A stretch of 64,000 bases of DNA from the NCBI GenBank assembly GCA_029906195.1, contig JARWSJ010000001.1:620001-684000 (forward strand). Direction: 5' to 3'. The translations under genes were made by a program, and so were the position numbers. Under the pieces are notes generated by a model, which was not told the origin of the DNA, did not search any database, and worked only from the letters and a program-made list of their open reading frames with translations. This DNA is from Chitinophagaceae bacterium 26-R-25. Lineage in GTDB: Bacteria > Bacteroidota > Bacteroidia > Chitinophagales > Chitinophagaceae. Shown here one piece after another: positions 34,782 to 45,938 of this stretch; position 1 is the first letter of the stretch; each line of letters starts with the position of its first letter.

Positions 34782-37700
34782 ATGCTTGCTTTATTAAAAA
34801 GAAACAAAGGAGTTGCTTTTGCGCTGTTGGCATGTTGCATGAACCTCGGTACAAAGGTCAATGCGCAGCAACAAAATTTTCATCATGATTTTGCTCCCTC
34901 CGAAGATCGAACGACGTCGATCGAACGTCCATTCAGGGATGATATTTGCCTTAACGGTTCCTGGAAATTTTTTCCTGAAAGAAATGTTCGTGGCCTTTCA
35001 AAAGATCAGTTACGCGATCCGACATTGCCCCACAATTTTTCATGGGAAAAAGTAGCGGTGAAAATTCCATCGCCATGGAACATCAACAGTTTTGCCCAAG
35101 GCGGCGGCGATTTTGTGACTTATCCCAGCTATCCGAAAGATTGGGATACTGTAAGGGCCGGTTGGCTCATGCGCAAATTTGTGTACAAACCAGAATGGAA
35201 AGGCAAACGCTTGGTATTGCATTTTGATGCGGTTGCCGGTTTCACCAAAGTAATTATCAACGGAAAAAAAGTGGGACAGAATTATGACGTCTTCCTTCCT
35301 TTTGAAGTGGATGTTACTGACGAGATAAAACAGGATGGTGAAAATGAATTGATGTTGTGGGTGGCTGATGCTGATCTGCTCAATGAACCTGGCAAGTACG
35401 GAAAAAGACTTTACGTGGGAGGTTCATTTTGGGGACAGCATATCAACGGTATTTGGCAAGATGCTTACTTGCTGGTAAAGCCGGAAGTCTATGTGGCCAA
35501 TGCTTTCATTAAAGCACAGGTCGATAAGGATTCACTACATGTTGAATATACTTTGATAAATACGGCTAATGCAAAAAGAACCATCGATCTTGGAGGAACT
35601 GTTTCCCAATGGATCAATCTTGCCGGTAAAAGTATAACCGAAGCCCCCGAAATAAAATGGACGCTTGATAATAAAGAGGCGCTTTCCATTCCATCTCAAA
35701 AAGTAGCGCTTGCTGCAGGTGAAAAAAAGATAGTGACACTTTCCATTGCCGTTAAAGGCAAACTGAAAACATGGTCAGCAGAAGCGCCCAATTTATATGG
35801 GCTCGTAACAACATTGAGCAATGGCAAAACGGTTGTTGACAAACAGTATGAACGCTTTGGCTGGAGACAATTTAAAATCGAAGGCGATAAATTATACCTG
35901 AACGGACAACGTGTGATAATGAAAGGCGACTCATGGCATTTCATGGGCATTCCGCAAATGACCCGTCGATATGCATGGGCCTGGTACTCGATGTTGAAAG
36001 ACGCTCATGCAAATGCTGTTCGTTTACATGCACAACCTTATCCTTCATTCTATCTCGACATGGCTGATGAAATGGGTATCTACATTCTTGATGAAACAGG
36101 ATTGTGGGCAAGTGATGGCGGCCCAAAGGAAGATGCCGAAGCATATTGGACAAATGCGGCCGACCACCTGAAGCGCTTCATTCTGCGTGACCGCAATCAC
36201 GCATCTGTATTTGGCTGGAGCGTTTGTAATGAAAATATTCCTGTTGCTTTGTATGTGCATCACTCGCCTGATAGCCTTGTCAACAAACAATTACAGGAGA
36301 TCAATCATTGGGTGGCGATCACAAAAGAACTGGATCCGACAAGAAACTGGATCTCCGGAGATGGAGAAACAGACCGTCCTACTGACCTGCCAACAATCAT
36401 CGGTCACTACGGCGATGAAAACTCTTACAAGAACTGGTCGTCAAAAGGAAAGCTCTGGGGAATTGGAGAATCAGGAATGGCTTACTATGGCACGCCAAGG
36501 CAAACGGCACAATACAATGGCAATCGCTCTTACGTATCGCAACAAGGTAGAATGGAAGGCGTTGCTATAGAAGCCGTGCGTTTGCTCAACGGGCAAAAGA
36601 AATACGATGCTTCTTACTATTCCATTTTCAATGTGGTATGGTATGGATTGAAGCCACTTGAATTTGGATTAAAAGACACCACTCGTGCTCCAAAATCAAC
36701 CGACGGAATTTTCTTCGATGCATTCAAAGAAGGGCAGCCAGGAGTGCAGCCGGAGCGGCTCGGGCCATACACCAGCACATTGAATCCGGGGTATGATCCT
36801 TCATTACCTATGTACCGCACATGGCCGTTGTTCAATGCTATTCAAGCCTCTTATGCTACAAATGCTCCTATTGCAGGCTATGACAAAATAGAAGATAAAC
36901 CTGCCACTGATGACAAGCGCAAATCATCCTACTCAAAAATAATGATCCTGTCTGCAGACCCTGAAGCCAAGCTGGCTGCATTGTTTAAAGAACTTGGTGT
37001 ACAAACAGCGGATAAACTTTCTGCAACAGATCATGCACTGGTAATTGTAGATGGAAAATTTCCACCAACCGATAAATCATCCATTTCGCTTTGCAGTGCT
37101 GTTACAAACCAAGGTGGTGATATTTTCATCTGGGGTGCCAATGAAAAAACGCCGGCAGCAGTTGCATCTTATCTTCCTTACGCTGTAAACGTTGTCGATC
37201 GCAAAGCCACTTCATTCATTAAGGAAAATGACGATCCTGTGCTCAATGGCTTTGGCAATGGTGAACTTTATTTCAGTGAAATGGCATCGCAACCGCTCGT
37301 GAATTATTGTATTGACGGCGACTTTGCGAAAAAAGGGAAAGTGCTGATGAGCGCTTGCAATGCTGACTGGAAGGCCTGGAACGGCAAAGCGGAATATTCG
37401 AAAACCATTTCTCTGATTAAAAGCGAAAGAGAAAATAAAGCAGTTGGCAATGTAATGGTCGTATATCCATCAGGCCAGGGAAATATTTATTTCACAACGC
37501 TTGATCCGCAGGCCATCTACAAAACCTCCGAAAGAGTATTGTATGCATTGCTGGCAAATCTTGGTGTGACATTTAATGCGCAAGCTGGCAGAAATCTTTC
37601 AGCGATTGATGGCGATGGTGTTTTGCAACATGCGATGTTCCTCGATTCTTTGGCAAATGGTAAAACAACATCAAGAACGCTAAGTGCTTCTTCGAATGGA

Positions 37701-38054
37701 ACATTGGATGCGAGCGATATTCAGCAAAGCAAGGATGGCAACAACTTCATCAGTTTTTGGGTATACAGTCCCCGCTCGCTGGTAAACCTTTTGGCAGAGC
37801 CGGATATGCCGGTGCTAAATATGGATATCACCACCAAAAGCCCGTGGCAGGTATATTTGAATGGCAAGTCCGTGGATGCGGCTTCCATTGAAAATAAGAA
37901 AGACGGCAAGATCGTTCACTCACTGCCGCTGGATAAGGGTTGGAACCATTTTCTCATTCAAAACATGCAAAGAAATAATTTGGGCGTGCAGGTAAAATTC
38001 ATATCTACACAGAAAGATTTTGTCGAAAAGCTTCGTTCAAAAATTTCTCAATAA
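34782..38054 (+). CDS. GH2 family glycoside hydrolase
   Basis: 1090 residues, signal peptide to VNAQ. GH2 sugar-binding sandwich (about 45-250), Ig-like domain, TIM barrel (about 380-640) and a long C-terminal part with an amidotransferase-like fold (about 715-900). The acid/base glutamate is in SVCNENIP and the nucleophile in WGIGESGMAYYG. Beta-galactosidase-like or beta-mannosidase-like; substrate unknown. The next gene (GH3) follows after 51 bases in the same direction, so the two probably share a transcript. Confidence 0.85.
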   Translation: MLALLKRNKGVAFALLACCMNLGTKVNAQQQNFHHDFAPSEDRTTSIERPFRDDICLNGSWKFFPERNVRGLSKDQLRDPTLPHNFSWEKVAVKIPSPWNINSFAQGGGDFVTYPSYPKDWDTVRAGWLMRKFVYKPEWKGKRLVLHFDAVAGFTKVIINGKKVGQNYDVFLPFEVDVTDEIKQDGENELMLWVADADLLNEPGKYGKRLYVGGSFWGQHINGIWQDAYLLVKPEVYVANAFIKAQVDKDSLHVEYTLINTANAKRTIDLGGTVSQWINLAGKSITEAPEIKWTLDNKEALSIPSQKVALAAGEKKIVTLSIAVKGKLKTWSAEAPNLYGLVTTLSNGKTVVDKQYERFGWRQFKIEGDKLYLNGQRVIMKGDSWHFMGIPQMTRRYAWAWYSMLKDAHANAVRLHAQPYPSFYLDMADEMGIYILDETGLWASDGGPKEDAEAYWTNAADHLKRFILRDRNHASVFGWSVCNENIPVALYVHHSPDSLVNKQLQEINHWVAITKELDPTRNWISGDGETDRPTDLPTIIGHYGDENSYKNWSSKGKLWGIGESGMAYYGTPRQTAQYNGNRSYVSQQGRMEGVAIEAVRLLNGQKKYDASYYSIFNVVWYGLKPLEFGLKDTTRAPKSTDGIFFDAFKEGQPGVQPERLGPYTSTLNPGYDPSLPMYRTWPLFNAIQASYATNAPIAGYDKIEDKPATDDKRKSSYSKIMILSADPEAKLAALFKELGVQTADKLSATDHALVIVDGKFPPTDKSSISLCSAVTNQGGDIFIWGANEKTPAAVASYLPYAVNVVDRKATSFIKENDDPVLNGFGNGELYFSEMASQPLVNYCIDGDFAKKGKVLMSACNADWKAWNGKAEYSKTISLIKSERENKAVGNVMVVYPSGQGNIYFTTLDPQAIYKTSERVLYALLANLGVTFNAQAGRNLSAIDGDGVLQHAMFLDSLANGKTTSRTLSASSNGTLDASDIQQSKDGNNFISFWVYSPRSLVNLLAEPDMPVLNMDITTKSPWQVYLNGKSVDAASIENKKDGKIVHSLPLDKGWNHFLIQNMQRNNLGVQVKFISTQKDFVEKLRSKISQ

Positions 38055-38105
38055 AAATCCAAACAGATTCAACCAACAATAGCCAACATTTAATCAAGAG
38101 CGTTT

Positions 38106-40970
38106 ATGAAGAAGAATCTTTCAAAAATCATTTTCGGTTTCTTTTTATTGTATACCGCCAACATACAAGCGCAAACAAAGTATTTCATGTCAGCAGTAGC
38201 GTCTGTTAACCAGGCAGCTGTTGGTCAATCTTTCGACGGTGATACGAAAACAGGCTGGGCCTTGCGCAGTGAGGATCTTAAAAAAGAACAATCAGTGTTG
38301 TTTACTTTATACAAGCCTGGAAACATTAACGGCCTGCACATTGTTACCGATAATCTTACTGCTGATGCGTTAAAAAAATCGTTGACGATTTATGTTACTT
38401 ACGATCCAATGAACCTTGGAACATCGGTTGCCTACAATGTTTCGGGAAACAAGACATTTGATATTTCATTTCCTGCAAAATATGGAGCGCATTTGAAGAT
38501 GGTGATAAAGGAGGGCAGTATCAAGTCGCCGGTTACTTTCAAAGAGATCACTGTAGAATATGGCGGTGCCATGACTGATGCTACTGAGTTGAAAAACAAA
38601 CCGTGGCTGAATGCATCGCTCCCTGTAAGTGAGAGAGTGCTTTTGTTATTGAAGGTTATGACGCCTGCGCAAAAAATGGAATTGTTGAGAGAAGGCTGGG
38701 GTATACCGGGTATCCCTTCTTTGGGCATTCCGTTTGTAAACAAAGTGGAAGCTATTCACGGTTTTTCGTATGGAAGCGGGGCTACTATTTTTCCGCAATC
38801 TATCGGGCTTGGAGCAACATGGAACAAGCAGCTGATAGAAAAAGTAGCAGAGACAATTGGTGATGAAACAGTGAGCGCGAACACGGTGCAAGCATGGTCG
38901 CCCGTGCTTGATGTGGCGCAGGATGCAAGATGGGGGCGTTGTGAAGAAACCTATGGAGAGGACCCCGTGTTGGTGTCGGAGATTGGCGGAGCATGGATCA
39001 AAGGCTATCAGTCAAAAGGATTAATGGTTACACCAAAACACTTTGCTGCACACGGCGCACCGCTGGGTGGTCGCGATTCTCATGACATTGGATTGTCAGA
39101 TCGTGAAATGCGTGAGATACATTTGGTTCCGTTTCGTCATGTCATTGAAAAGTATAAATGTCAATCCATCATGGTTGCCTATTCTGATTTCTATGGCGTA
39201 CCTGATGCAAAAAGTAAAGAGTTGTTGAAGGGCATTCTTCGCGAAGAGTGGGGATTCGATGGATATGTAGTCAGCGATTGTGGTGCTATCGGTAATCTCA
39301 CAAGCAAGAAACATTTTACCGCAACGGATGTAGTGGAAGCAGCAAATCAATCGCTTGCGTCAGGCGTAGCAACAAATTGCGGGGACACATACAATAATCC
39401 GAAAGTGATAGAAGCGGCGAAGAACGGAGGCCTTAACATGGATGATCTCAATTTCACTTGCAGCACTTTGCTGGCAACCATGTTCAGGAATGGCTTGTTT
39501 GATCATAACCCCGCGAAGCCTTTAAACTGGAATACCATTTATCCCGGTTGGAACAGTCCTGCACATAAAGAAGTGGCGAGGCAGGCAGCGAGAGAATCGA
39601 TTGTGTTGTTGAAAAATGAGGAGAAAGTTTTACCACTCTCTAAAAAGATATCAACCATTGCAGTGATAGGGCCGGGCGCTGATGATCTGCAACCCGGCGA
39701 TTACACCGCCAAACTTCAACAGGGACAGCTTGTTTCCGTTTTATCTGGTGTGAAAAAAGCTGTGGGTGGGGCAACGCAGGTGTTGTTTGAAAAAGGTTGT
39801 GAGTTTTACTCTACAGATAGTTCGCGTATAAAAGATGCGGTGGCTGCTGCAAAAAAAGCAGAGGTCGTAGTAATGGTGTTGGGCGACTGCTCAACAAGTG
39901 AAGCGATGAGTGGCGTTAAAAAAACCTCCGGCGAAGCGAATGATTATGCTTCTCTTATTTTGCCGGGTTATCAGCAAAAATTGCTGGAAGCGATTTGCAC
40001 AATTGGCAAACCTGTTGTACTCATTCTTCAATCTGGCAGGCCTTATAACCTGAGCTATGCTTCACAACATTGTAAAGCTATATTGGTGAATTGGCTTCCC
40101 GGCCAGGAAGGCGGCTATGCCACAGCAGATGTGTTGTTTGGCGATTATAATCCTGCAGGTCGTCTGCCGATGACCTTTCCGAAGGACGTTGCACAGTTGC
40201 CGTTGTACTACAACTTCAAAACATCAGGAAGGCAGTATGCGTATGTAGATATGCCCTTTTATCCTTTGTATCCTTTTGGATATGGGTTGAGCTATACGAC
40301 TTTTAATTATTCCGATTTGAAGACTTCAATTAATGACGATGGTTCGGTAAACGTTACTGCAACTGTGACCAATTCAGGCAACGCAGCAGGCGATGAAGTA
40401 GTACAATTATACGTTACCGATATGTATGCCAGTGTAAAAACCCGTGTGACAGAATTGAAAGATTTTGCCCGTGTAACACTTGCTCCGGGCGAGGCAAAGA
40501 AAATGTCATTCGTACTTAGTCCTTATCAGTTATCTTTATTGAATGACGAAATGGATAGAGTGGTAGAGGCTGGTGATTTCAAAATATTGGTGGGAGGAAA
40601 AAGCCCGTCGTTTAAGGCTTCAGATGAAATTAAGAACAGCGTTGCATTTGCCAATAACGGAGAAGGCGTAAGTGCTATGTTGCATTACGATAAAAAGTTT
40701 GCTGCATCATTTAGCATGACGACCGGAAATATTTTTGTTGACAGCATCATCGGAAAAAAGAAATTGCCAGTGATTGTAAGGAACGACGGCAATCTTACAG
40801 ATGTTGGAACGATATCAATGTATATCAATGGAAGCCGTTCGGATGATGTACATCACTTTGAAGTGGAACCCGGTAAAGAAAAGCAAGTGGAGTTTATTCT
40901 TAGTGAAGATGTAGCAGGTAAACAAGTAACGTTTACAAGCAAACATGTGAGTATAACAAAACAGTTTTAA
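38106..40970 (+). CDS. GH3 beta-glycosidase with N-terminal discoidin-like domain
   Basis: 954 residues, signal peptide to IQAQ. An F5/8-type (discoidin-like) carbohydrate-binding domain (about 25-155) precedes a GH3 core: TPKHFAAHG, the nucleophile aspartate in GYVVSDCGAIGN, and the second domain with ESIVLLKNEEKVLPL. Fibronectin-type domain (about 720-800) and a C-terminal CARDB-like sandwich (about 850-950) follow. Related proteins act on xylan, xyloglucan or other beta-linked glycans. Compared with the other GH3 in this locus, it has extra binding domains at both ends. Confidence 0.88.
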   Translation: MKKNLSKIIFGFFLLYTANIQAQTKYFMSAVASVNQAAVGQSFDGDTKTGWALRSEDLKKEQSVLFTLYKPGNINGLHIVTDNLTADALKKSLTIYVTYDPMNLGTSVAYNVSGNKTFDISFPAKYGAHLKMVIKEGSIKSPVTFKEITVEYGGAMTDATELKNKPWLNASLPVSERVLLLLKVMTPAQKMELLREGWGIPGIPSLGIPFVNKVEAIHGFSYGSGATIFPQSIGLGATWNKQLIEKVAETIGDETVSANTVQAWSPVLDVAQDARWGRCEETYGEDPVLVSEIGGAWIKGYQSKGLMVTPKHFAAHGAPLGGRDSHDIGLSDREMREIHLVPFRHVIEKYKCQSIMVAYSDFYGVPDAKSKELLKGILREEWGFDGYVVSDCGAIGNLTSKKHFTATDVVEAANQSLASGVATNCGDTYNNPKVIEAAKNGGLNMDDLNFTCSTLLATMFRNGLFDHNPAKPLNWNTIYPGWNSPAHKEVARQAARESIVLLKNEEKVLPLSKKISTIAVIGPGADDLQPGDYTAKLQQGQLVSVLSGVKKAVGGATQVLFEKGCEFYSTDSSRIKDAVAAAKKAEVVVMVLGDCSTSEAMSGVKKTSGEANDYASLILPGYQQKLLEAICTIGKPVVLILQSGRPYNLSYASQHCKAILVNWLPGQEGGYATADVLFGDYNPAGRLPMTFPKDVAQLPLYYNFKTSGRQYAYVDMPFYPLYPFGYGLSYTTFNYSDLKTSINDDGSVNVTATVTNSGNAAGDEVVQLYVTDMYASVKTRVTELKDFARVTLAPGEAKKMSFVLSPYQLSLLNDEMDRVVEAGDFKILVGGKSPSFKASDEIKNSVAFANNGEGVSAMLHYDKKFAASFSMTTGNIFVDSIIGKKKLPVIVRNDGNLTDVGTISMYINGSRSDDVHHFEVEPGKEKQVEFILSEDVAGKQVTFTSKHVSITKQF

Positions 40971-41001
40971 TTGTTGATATTAGTAGCAACGTGCCAGCTA
41001 G

Positions 41002-41033
41002 ACCTGACAGGTTTTTAAAACCTGTCAGGTTTT
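41002..41033 (+). terminator. Palindromic terminator between GH3 and GH95
   Basis: A perfect palindrome, ACCTGACAGGTTTT at 41002-41015 and its complement at 41017-41030, ends in TTTT. This unit is widespread in Bacteroidota intergenic regions. It lies 30 bases after the GH3 stop codon. Confidence 0.8.
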
Positions 41034-41075
41034 GGTGTAACATCGAGTGGCCTTTTAAAAATTTCGAATGATCAT

Positions 41076-43613
41076 ATGAATAGACAGAACAACACGATTG
41101 CAAACACGAACTGGATAAAATTCCTTGTTTGCGTTTTTTTTCAAATCTCTTTCATTTCAACCTTTTCACAGGATCGCTTAACTAAAGAGGATTCCACACT
41201 GCCAGCATCTCAGCGGAATAGCAAAATAACCGCGCTGTGGTATGATCGTGCTGCTTTTCTAGGAAAGGGTGACGGGCCGCAGAAAGACAATGTTTTGTGG
41301 TACCGCACATCCGCTAAGGTGTGGGAAGAAGCGCTGCCGATCGGTAATGGAAAGTTAGGCGCAATGATATTTGGCGGTGTTGCCGACGAACGCATTCAGT
41401 TGAATGAAAGCACTCTCTGGGATGGATTTGCGCAGGATGCCAGCAATCCCAATGCACTGAAAGCTTTGCCGGAAGTAAGACGCTTATTGTTTGAAAATAA
41501 AAATAATGAAGCGGTAGAACTAGCGGGTAAAACCATGATGGGTATACCGTCCCGCATCAAGCCTTATCAGTCGCTGGGCGAATTGTGGTTCGATATGCCG
41601 CTAACCAACGCAGAGAATTATGTAAGAAGCCTGGATTTGTCAACGGCAGTTGCGACGGTGCAATACCGTTTGAAAGACGTTACCCATACAAGGGAAAGTT
41701 TTGCCGATGAGGCAAATAATGTGATAGTCATTCGTTTTACAGCAACTGACAAAGGCAGTATTGGTTTCAACCTGAAATTGAGACGTGCAAAAGACGCTAT
41801 CTGTACGCCTGTTGCAGGCGACAAGCAGGCGCTGCTGCTGAGCGGGCAGGTATCAGTGAAAGACAGTACTGGAAAGCCGAGAGGCGTAAGGTTTGCGGCG
41901 GAAGTCAAAGCTGTTGCGGAAGGCGGAACCGTAGAGATCAAAGACGGCTTGTTGTCCGTGCGCGAGGCTAACTCAGTTACTTTGTATATAACGGCAGCAA
42001 CTAATTATCCGGGACTGTTGCAATTGGCAAAAGGTGTACAGACCTCAAATATTGATCCTGAAAAAGAATGTAGTAAAACCATTCGCAAAGCTACTGCCGT
42101 TCAATACGAGCGATTGAAGGCCCAACATATAGCAGATTATCAACGTTACTTTAATCGTGTGTCAGTTAATTTGGGCAAGGTTGCTGATTCATTAAAAGCA
42201 TTGTCTACTGATGAACGTTTAGCGCATGCACGTGTGAGTGGGAAAGCAGACAATGACTTGATCTCCACCTACTTTCAATACGGCCGTTATTTGTTGATCT
42301 CATCATCGCAGCCGGGTGGCATGCCTGCTAACCTGCAGGGTTTGTGGGCATGGCAAATGAATCCACCATGGAACGCAGATTTTCATACAAATATCAATGT
42401 GCAAATGAATTACTGGCCCGCAGAAATTACTAATCTTTCTGAAATGCATTTGCCGTTATTTGATCTAAGCAATGCATTGGTGAAGCCCGGTGAAAAAACA
42501 GCCCGTACTGAATACGGAGCAAGAGGTTGGGTGGTGCATCATCTCACCGATGCATGGGGATTTACGGCACCTGCTGATGGCCCGCAAGGCATTTGGCCAA
42601 TGGGCGCCGCTTGGCTGGCCCAGCATCCATGGGAGCATTATTGTTTTACAGGCGATAAGAAATTCCTTTCTTCCACTGCTTATCCTTTGATGAAAGGCGC
42701 GGCTTTATTTATGTTAGACTTTCTTGTGAAAGCGCCGGAGGGAACGGCTTGTGCCGGAAAACTGGTCACCAATCCATCGTACTCGCCCGAGAATGAATTT
42801 GTATTGCCAAACGGAAAAGTATCTGTATTTACTTACGGCGCCACAATGGATCTTGAGATTATTCATGATCTGTTAACGCACTGCATTGAAGCAAGCAGGA
42901 TATTGAATGTTGATGCGGATTTTAGAAAGCAATGCAATGAAACTTTACAACAATTAGCGCCAATCCGCATCAGTAAAGCAACGGGAAGAATAATGGAATG
43001 GGCGGAAGATTATAAAGAAACAGATCCGCATCACCGTCATACTTCGCATTTGTTTGGATTGTATCCCGGCAACCAAATCACCGTAAATGGCACACCGGAA
43101 CTTGCTGAAGCCGCACGCAAGACATTAGAGGCAAGAGGTGATAACGGTACAGGATGGAGCCTCGCATGGAAGATCAACATGTGGAACAGGTTGCAGGATG
43201 GTGATCATGCCTACAAATTGTTATCGGTATTATTGACAACAAAAACACTGCCCAACCTTTTTGATAATCACCCGCCATTTCAAATCGACGGAAACTTTGG
43301 TGCGACTGCCGCCATTGCAGAAATGTTTTTGCAAAGTCAGCAGCAAACAACAAATGGTAGTTATGTTATTCAACTGCTACCGGCTTTGCCAAATGCCTTT
43401 GAAACAGGCGCTGTCAAAGGATTGTGTGCACGCGGAGGTTTTGTAGTGGATTTGGAATGGACAAATGGAAAACTCATAGCGGCTACGATTACTTCAAAGT
43501 TAGGCGGAGAATTAAATGTTCAGTTGGGTGATAAAACCGTGAAAATTTCAACGGTAAAAGGAGAAGTGGTTCGATTGGATGGTGAGTTGAAGAAGGGTAC
43601 AAATCAAAATTAA
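41076..43613 (+). CDS. GH95 alpha-L-fucosidase/alpha-L-galactosidase
   Basis: 845 residues, signal peptide near the N-terminus (FISTFSQ). N-terminal sandwich domain starts with [20 protein letters not shown], a GH95 hallmark, followed by an (alpha/alpha)6 barrel. The catalytic asparagines sit in [14 protein letters not shown] and the base aspartate in [10 protein letters not shown], matching the characterised 1,2-alpha-fucosidase of Bifidobacterium. It removes terminal fucose or galactose, for example from xyloglucan or host-type glycans. It ends in microrepeat sequence and converges with the histidine kinase. Confidence 0.92.
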   Translation: MNRQNNTIANTNWIKFLVCVFFQISFISTFSQDRLTKEDSTLPASQRNSKITALWYDRAAFLGKGDGPQKDNVLWYRTSAKVWEEALPIGNGKLGAMIFGGVADERIQLNESTLWDGFAQDASNPNALKALPEVRRLLFENKNNEAVELAGKTMMGIPSRIKPYQSLGELWFDMPLTNAENYVRSLDLSTAVATVQYRLKDVTHTRESFADEANNVIVIRFTATDKGSIGFNLKLRRAKDAICTPVAGDKQALLLSGQVSVKDSTGKPRGVRFAAEVKAVAEGGTVEIKDGLLSVREANSVTLYITAATNYPGLLQLAKGVQTSNIDPEKECSKTIRKATAVQYERLKAQHIADYQRYFNRVSVNLGKVADSLKALSTDERLAHARVSGKADNDLISTYFQYGRYLLISSSQPGGMPANLQGLWAWQMNPPWNADFHTNINVQMNYWPAEITNLSEMHLPLFDLSNALVKPGEKTARTEYGARGWVVHHLTDAWGFTAPADGPQGIWPMGAAWLAQHPWEHYCFTGDKKFLSSTAYPLMKGAALFMLDFLVKAPEGTACAGKLVTNPSYSPENEFVLPNGKVSVFTYGATMDLEIIHDLLTHCIEASRILNVDADFRKQCNETLQQLAPIRISKATGRIMEWAEDYKETDPHHRHTSHLFGLYPGNQITVNGTPELAEAARKTLEARGDNGTGWSLAWKINMWNRLQDGDHAYKLLSVLLTTKTLPNLFDNHPPFQIDGNFGATAAIAEMFLQSQQQTTNGSYVIQLLPALPNAFETGAVKGLCARGGFVVDLEWTNGKLIAATITSKLGGELNVQLGDKTVKISTVKGEVVRLDGELKKGTNQN

Positions 43614-43692
43614 AAATTCAAAAGTCAGAAAGTTCATTTTCCGTAACCATGCTGATAATTGAGCTTTTTGACTTTTTACTTTTGATTTTTTA
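43605..43692. repeat. Long inverted repeat, family B copy 2
   Basis: The left arm overlaps the GH95 stop codon (AATCAAAATTAAAAATTC...); the right arm (GACTTTTTACTTTTGATTTT) ends at the stop codon of the convergent histidine kinase. The hairpin could serve both genes as terminator. Confidence 0.75.
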
Positions 43693-45615
43693 TCTGTTAA
43701 TAACAAGATGAGCAGGAAGCAATATTACAAACGTAGAGCCTTTGTCTGGTTCACCGTATGCGTAGATATAACCCAGGTGGTTCTCAATAATTTTTTTGCA
43801 AAGCGCAAGGCCGATGCCTGTGCCTTTATAAGTGGATTTTGAATGCAGTCGCTGAAATATCTGGAAAATTTTTTCTGCATACTGCTGTGCAAAGCCAATA
43901 CCGTTGTCTGTAAAAGAAATTTCCAGCACACGCTCTGAATCAAGTATTGGTGCGCCATCCGGAAGTTGATCGTTGAAAAGAAACCTTGTTTTGATGTTTA
44001 TGACAGGGATTGTTTCGCAAAATTTAATGGCATTACTGATCAGGTTGGCAAATAGTTGCCGCAATTGAGATGGAAGTCCCATAATTACTGGCAATTGTTG
44101 TGATTTAATCTGGGTGCCTGTTGTATTGATTAATGTTTCATAGTCTTCAATAACTTCTTTCAGAATGAGGTTGAGATCTGTTTTTACAAACTGTGTTTCC
44201 TGTCGATCTATTCTTGAGTATTCCAGAATGCTTTCTACAAGGCCAGACATTCGCTCGGCAGATGATTTTATACGACTAAAATAATTTGCCGGTAGCGGAT
44301 CGAGGCCTCCATTTTTTTCAATGATGTCGATGAACGTTTGAATTTTCCGTAGAGGCTCCTGAAGATCATGACTGGCTATGTAAGCAAATTGTGCAAGGTT
44401 TTCATTTGACTTTAACAGGTGTTCATTCATTCTGCTGAGATCGGCGGTGCGCTCGGCAACCGTTTGTTCAAGTATTTCCTTGGTTGTTTTCTCGTCGGTA
44501 ATATCCAGCATGGTACCTATGACCTTTTCTGCGTCACCTTGTGGTGAAAAATATACCTTGCCCCTCACTCTTGCCCACTTAATTGCTTTCGAATCGTGGA
44601 CAATGCGGTACTCGATGTCGTAGTCGCCAACGTCTGCACTAGTCATAGCCTGTTGCAGCCGTGCGTTAACAAGATCTTTGTCTTCAGGATGAATGGCATC
44701 CATCATAAGTGTCCAGGTAAGCGCTTTGTTCCATACGCCGAATATATTGGCCGTTTCTGCTGAATAGACAAGATTATGATTTTTGATATCAAATGACCAT
44801 GTTCCAAGTCTTGCCGTTTCAATTGCCAGGCGGTAGCGTTCTTCACTTTCTCGCAGGGAAACTTCCTGTATTTTTTGAAGCGTTATGTCGCGGGCAATTT
44901 TTGATGCGCCCACTATTTTGCCGGTTGCATCTTTTATCGGGGAAATTGTCAGCGATACATTTAGCAATCTTCCGTTTTTGGTGATGCGAATCGTTTCATA
45001 ATGATCGATGCGGATGCCTTTGCGCAGATGTTCCTGGATCATGGATTCTTCATTCCATAAGTTGCCCGGAATAAGTTTGAAGATCAATTGCCCTATCATT
45101 TCGCTCGCGGAGTAACCGAAAATCCTCTCAGCGCCTGCATTCCAGCTGGTGACTACGCCATCCAGTGTTTTGGAAATAATGGCATCATCGGAAGTTTCTA
45201 CAATCGCTGCGAGGTGGGCTTCTTTTTGTTGATTTATATTTTGATTTAAAACACCTTCGCAATTGATGATGAAGCCGATGTGTGCGCCATCTTCATCGTG
45301 GAGATATCTTAGCGTAGTTTTTACGAATGTTCTTTTGCCATCGGACCGTTCGATAAGCATATCCTGTACCGATAGTTTGCCCTTGCATATGTTTTCATTT
45401 GAAAATGGCGTAAACTGCTTTCCCTTATCGTCAAATGTTTTCCATGCACCCGTCCATTTTTCTTTACCAGGTTCCGGCCTGCGTCCCCAAAGCTTTGCAG
45501 ATGCTTCATTGTAGAAAACGATGTAGCCGTCATTGTCGCAAATGTAAACTGCATCCTGCTGTGGATCCAAAACCTGTTGCAATAAGTATTTAGTATCCGG
45601 GAATGTAACGTTCAT
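43690..45615 (-). CDS. PAS-domain sensor histidine kinase
   Basis: 641 residues from the ATG at 45615; an upstream ATG at 45657 adds an unsupported leader. No membrane segments, so a soluble cytoplasmic kinase. Three PAS/PAC modules (about 10-120, 130-245, 255-375) are followed by a phytochrome-like HisKA domain with the phospho-acceptor histidine in ASHDLQEPLRKI, then a HATPase with N-box (FANLISNAIKF), G1 (DNGIGF) and G2 (GTGIGLALCKKI). No response regulator lies nearby, so it is an orphan kinase. Its signal is unknown. Confidence 0.92.
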   Translation of the reverse strand: MNVTFPDTKYLLQQVLDPQQDAVYICDNDGYIVFYNEASAKLWGRRPEPGKEKWTGAWKTFDDKGKQFTPFSNENICKGKLSVQDMLIERSDGKRTFVKTTLRYLHDEDGAHIGFIINCEGVLNQNINQQKEAHLAAIVETSDDAIISKTLDGVVTSWNAGAERIFGYSASEMIGQLIFKLIPGNLWNEESMIQEHLRKGIRIDHYETIRITKNGRLLNVSLTISPIKDATGKIVGASKIARDITLQKIQEVSLRESEERYRLAIETARLGTWSFDIKNHNLVYSAETANIFGVWNKALTWTLMMDAIHPEDKDLVNARLQQAMTSADVGDYDIEYRIVHDSKAIKWARVRGKVYFSPQGDAEKVIGTMLDITDEKTTKEILEQTVAERTADLSRMNEHLLKSNENLAQFAYIASHDLQEPLRKIQTFIDIIEKNGGLDPLPANYFSRIKSSAERMSGLVESILEYSRIDRQETQFVKTDLNLILKEVIEDYETLINTTGTQIKSQQLPVIMGLPSQLRQLFANLISNAIKFCETIPVINIKTRFLFNDQLPDGAPILDSERVLEISFTDNGIGFAQQYAEKIFQIFQRLHSKSTYKGTGIGLALCKKIIENHLGYIYAYGEPDKGSTFVILLPAHLVINR

Positions 45616-45780
45616 GTTTGTTTCAATCGCATGCGGGTGAAAGAAAAAAGAAAACAATAAATATTGTGCCAGTGGTAATCCCGGTAGGAGATTGGATTAT
45701 CAACGAAAACATAATTTACGAAATAAATGGTAAAGGTGGGAAAAACATTCTACAATTTCTCCCGCCGTTCACCCGACCGC

Positions 45781-45937
45781 AATTTGAAAATTTGAGGATT
45801 TGAAAATTTGAAAATGCATTGTGTTGCGAACCGTATCCCAAATTTAAATCTCTTTGTGAAGCAAAGAGTTTAGAATAAAATAATGGAACTTGCACCGAAA
45901 GAATTTTCAAATTTTCAAATCCTCAAATTTTCAAATT
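45781..45937. repeat. Long inverted repeat, family D copy 1 (AATTTGAAAATTTGAGG arms)
   Basis: A perfect 35-bp inverted repeat: 45781-45815 and 45903-45937. The centre has a hairpin (CTCTTTGTGAAGCAAAGAG) and AGAATAAAATAATGGAACTTGCA. The right arm ends one base before the start codon of the PPC-domain gene, which leaves no room for a normal ribosome binding site outside the stem. Confidence 0.9.
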
Positions 45938-45938
45938 G

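Noticed and set aside
43690-45615. Histidine kinase as regulator of the glycan loci
   Set aside because: It has no outside sensor, no receiver or AraC domain and is convergent to GH95; nothing links it to the locus beyond proximity.
45936-45938. TTG start of the PPC-domain gene
   Set aside because: The adjacent ATG at 45939 gives the same signal peptide; TTG would lie within the palindrome arm.
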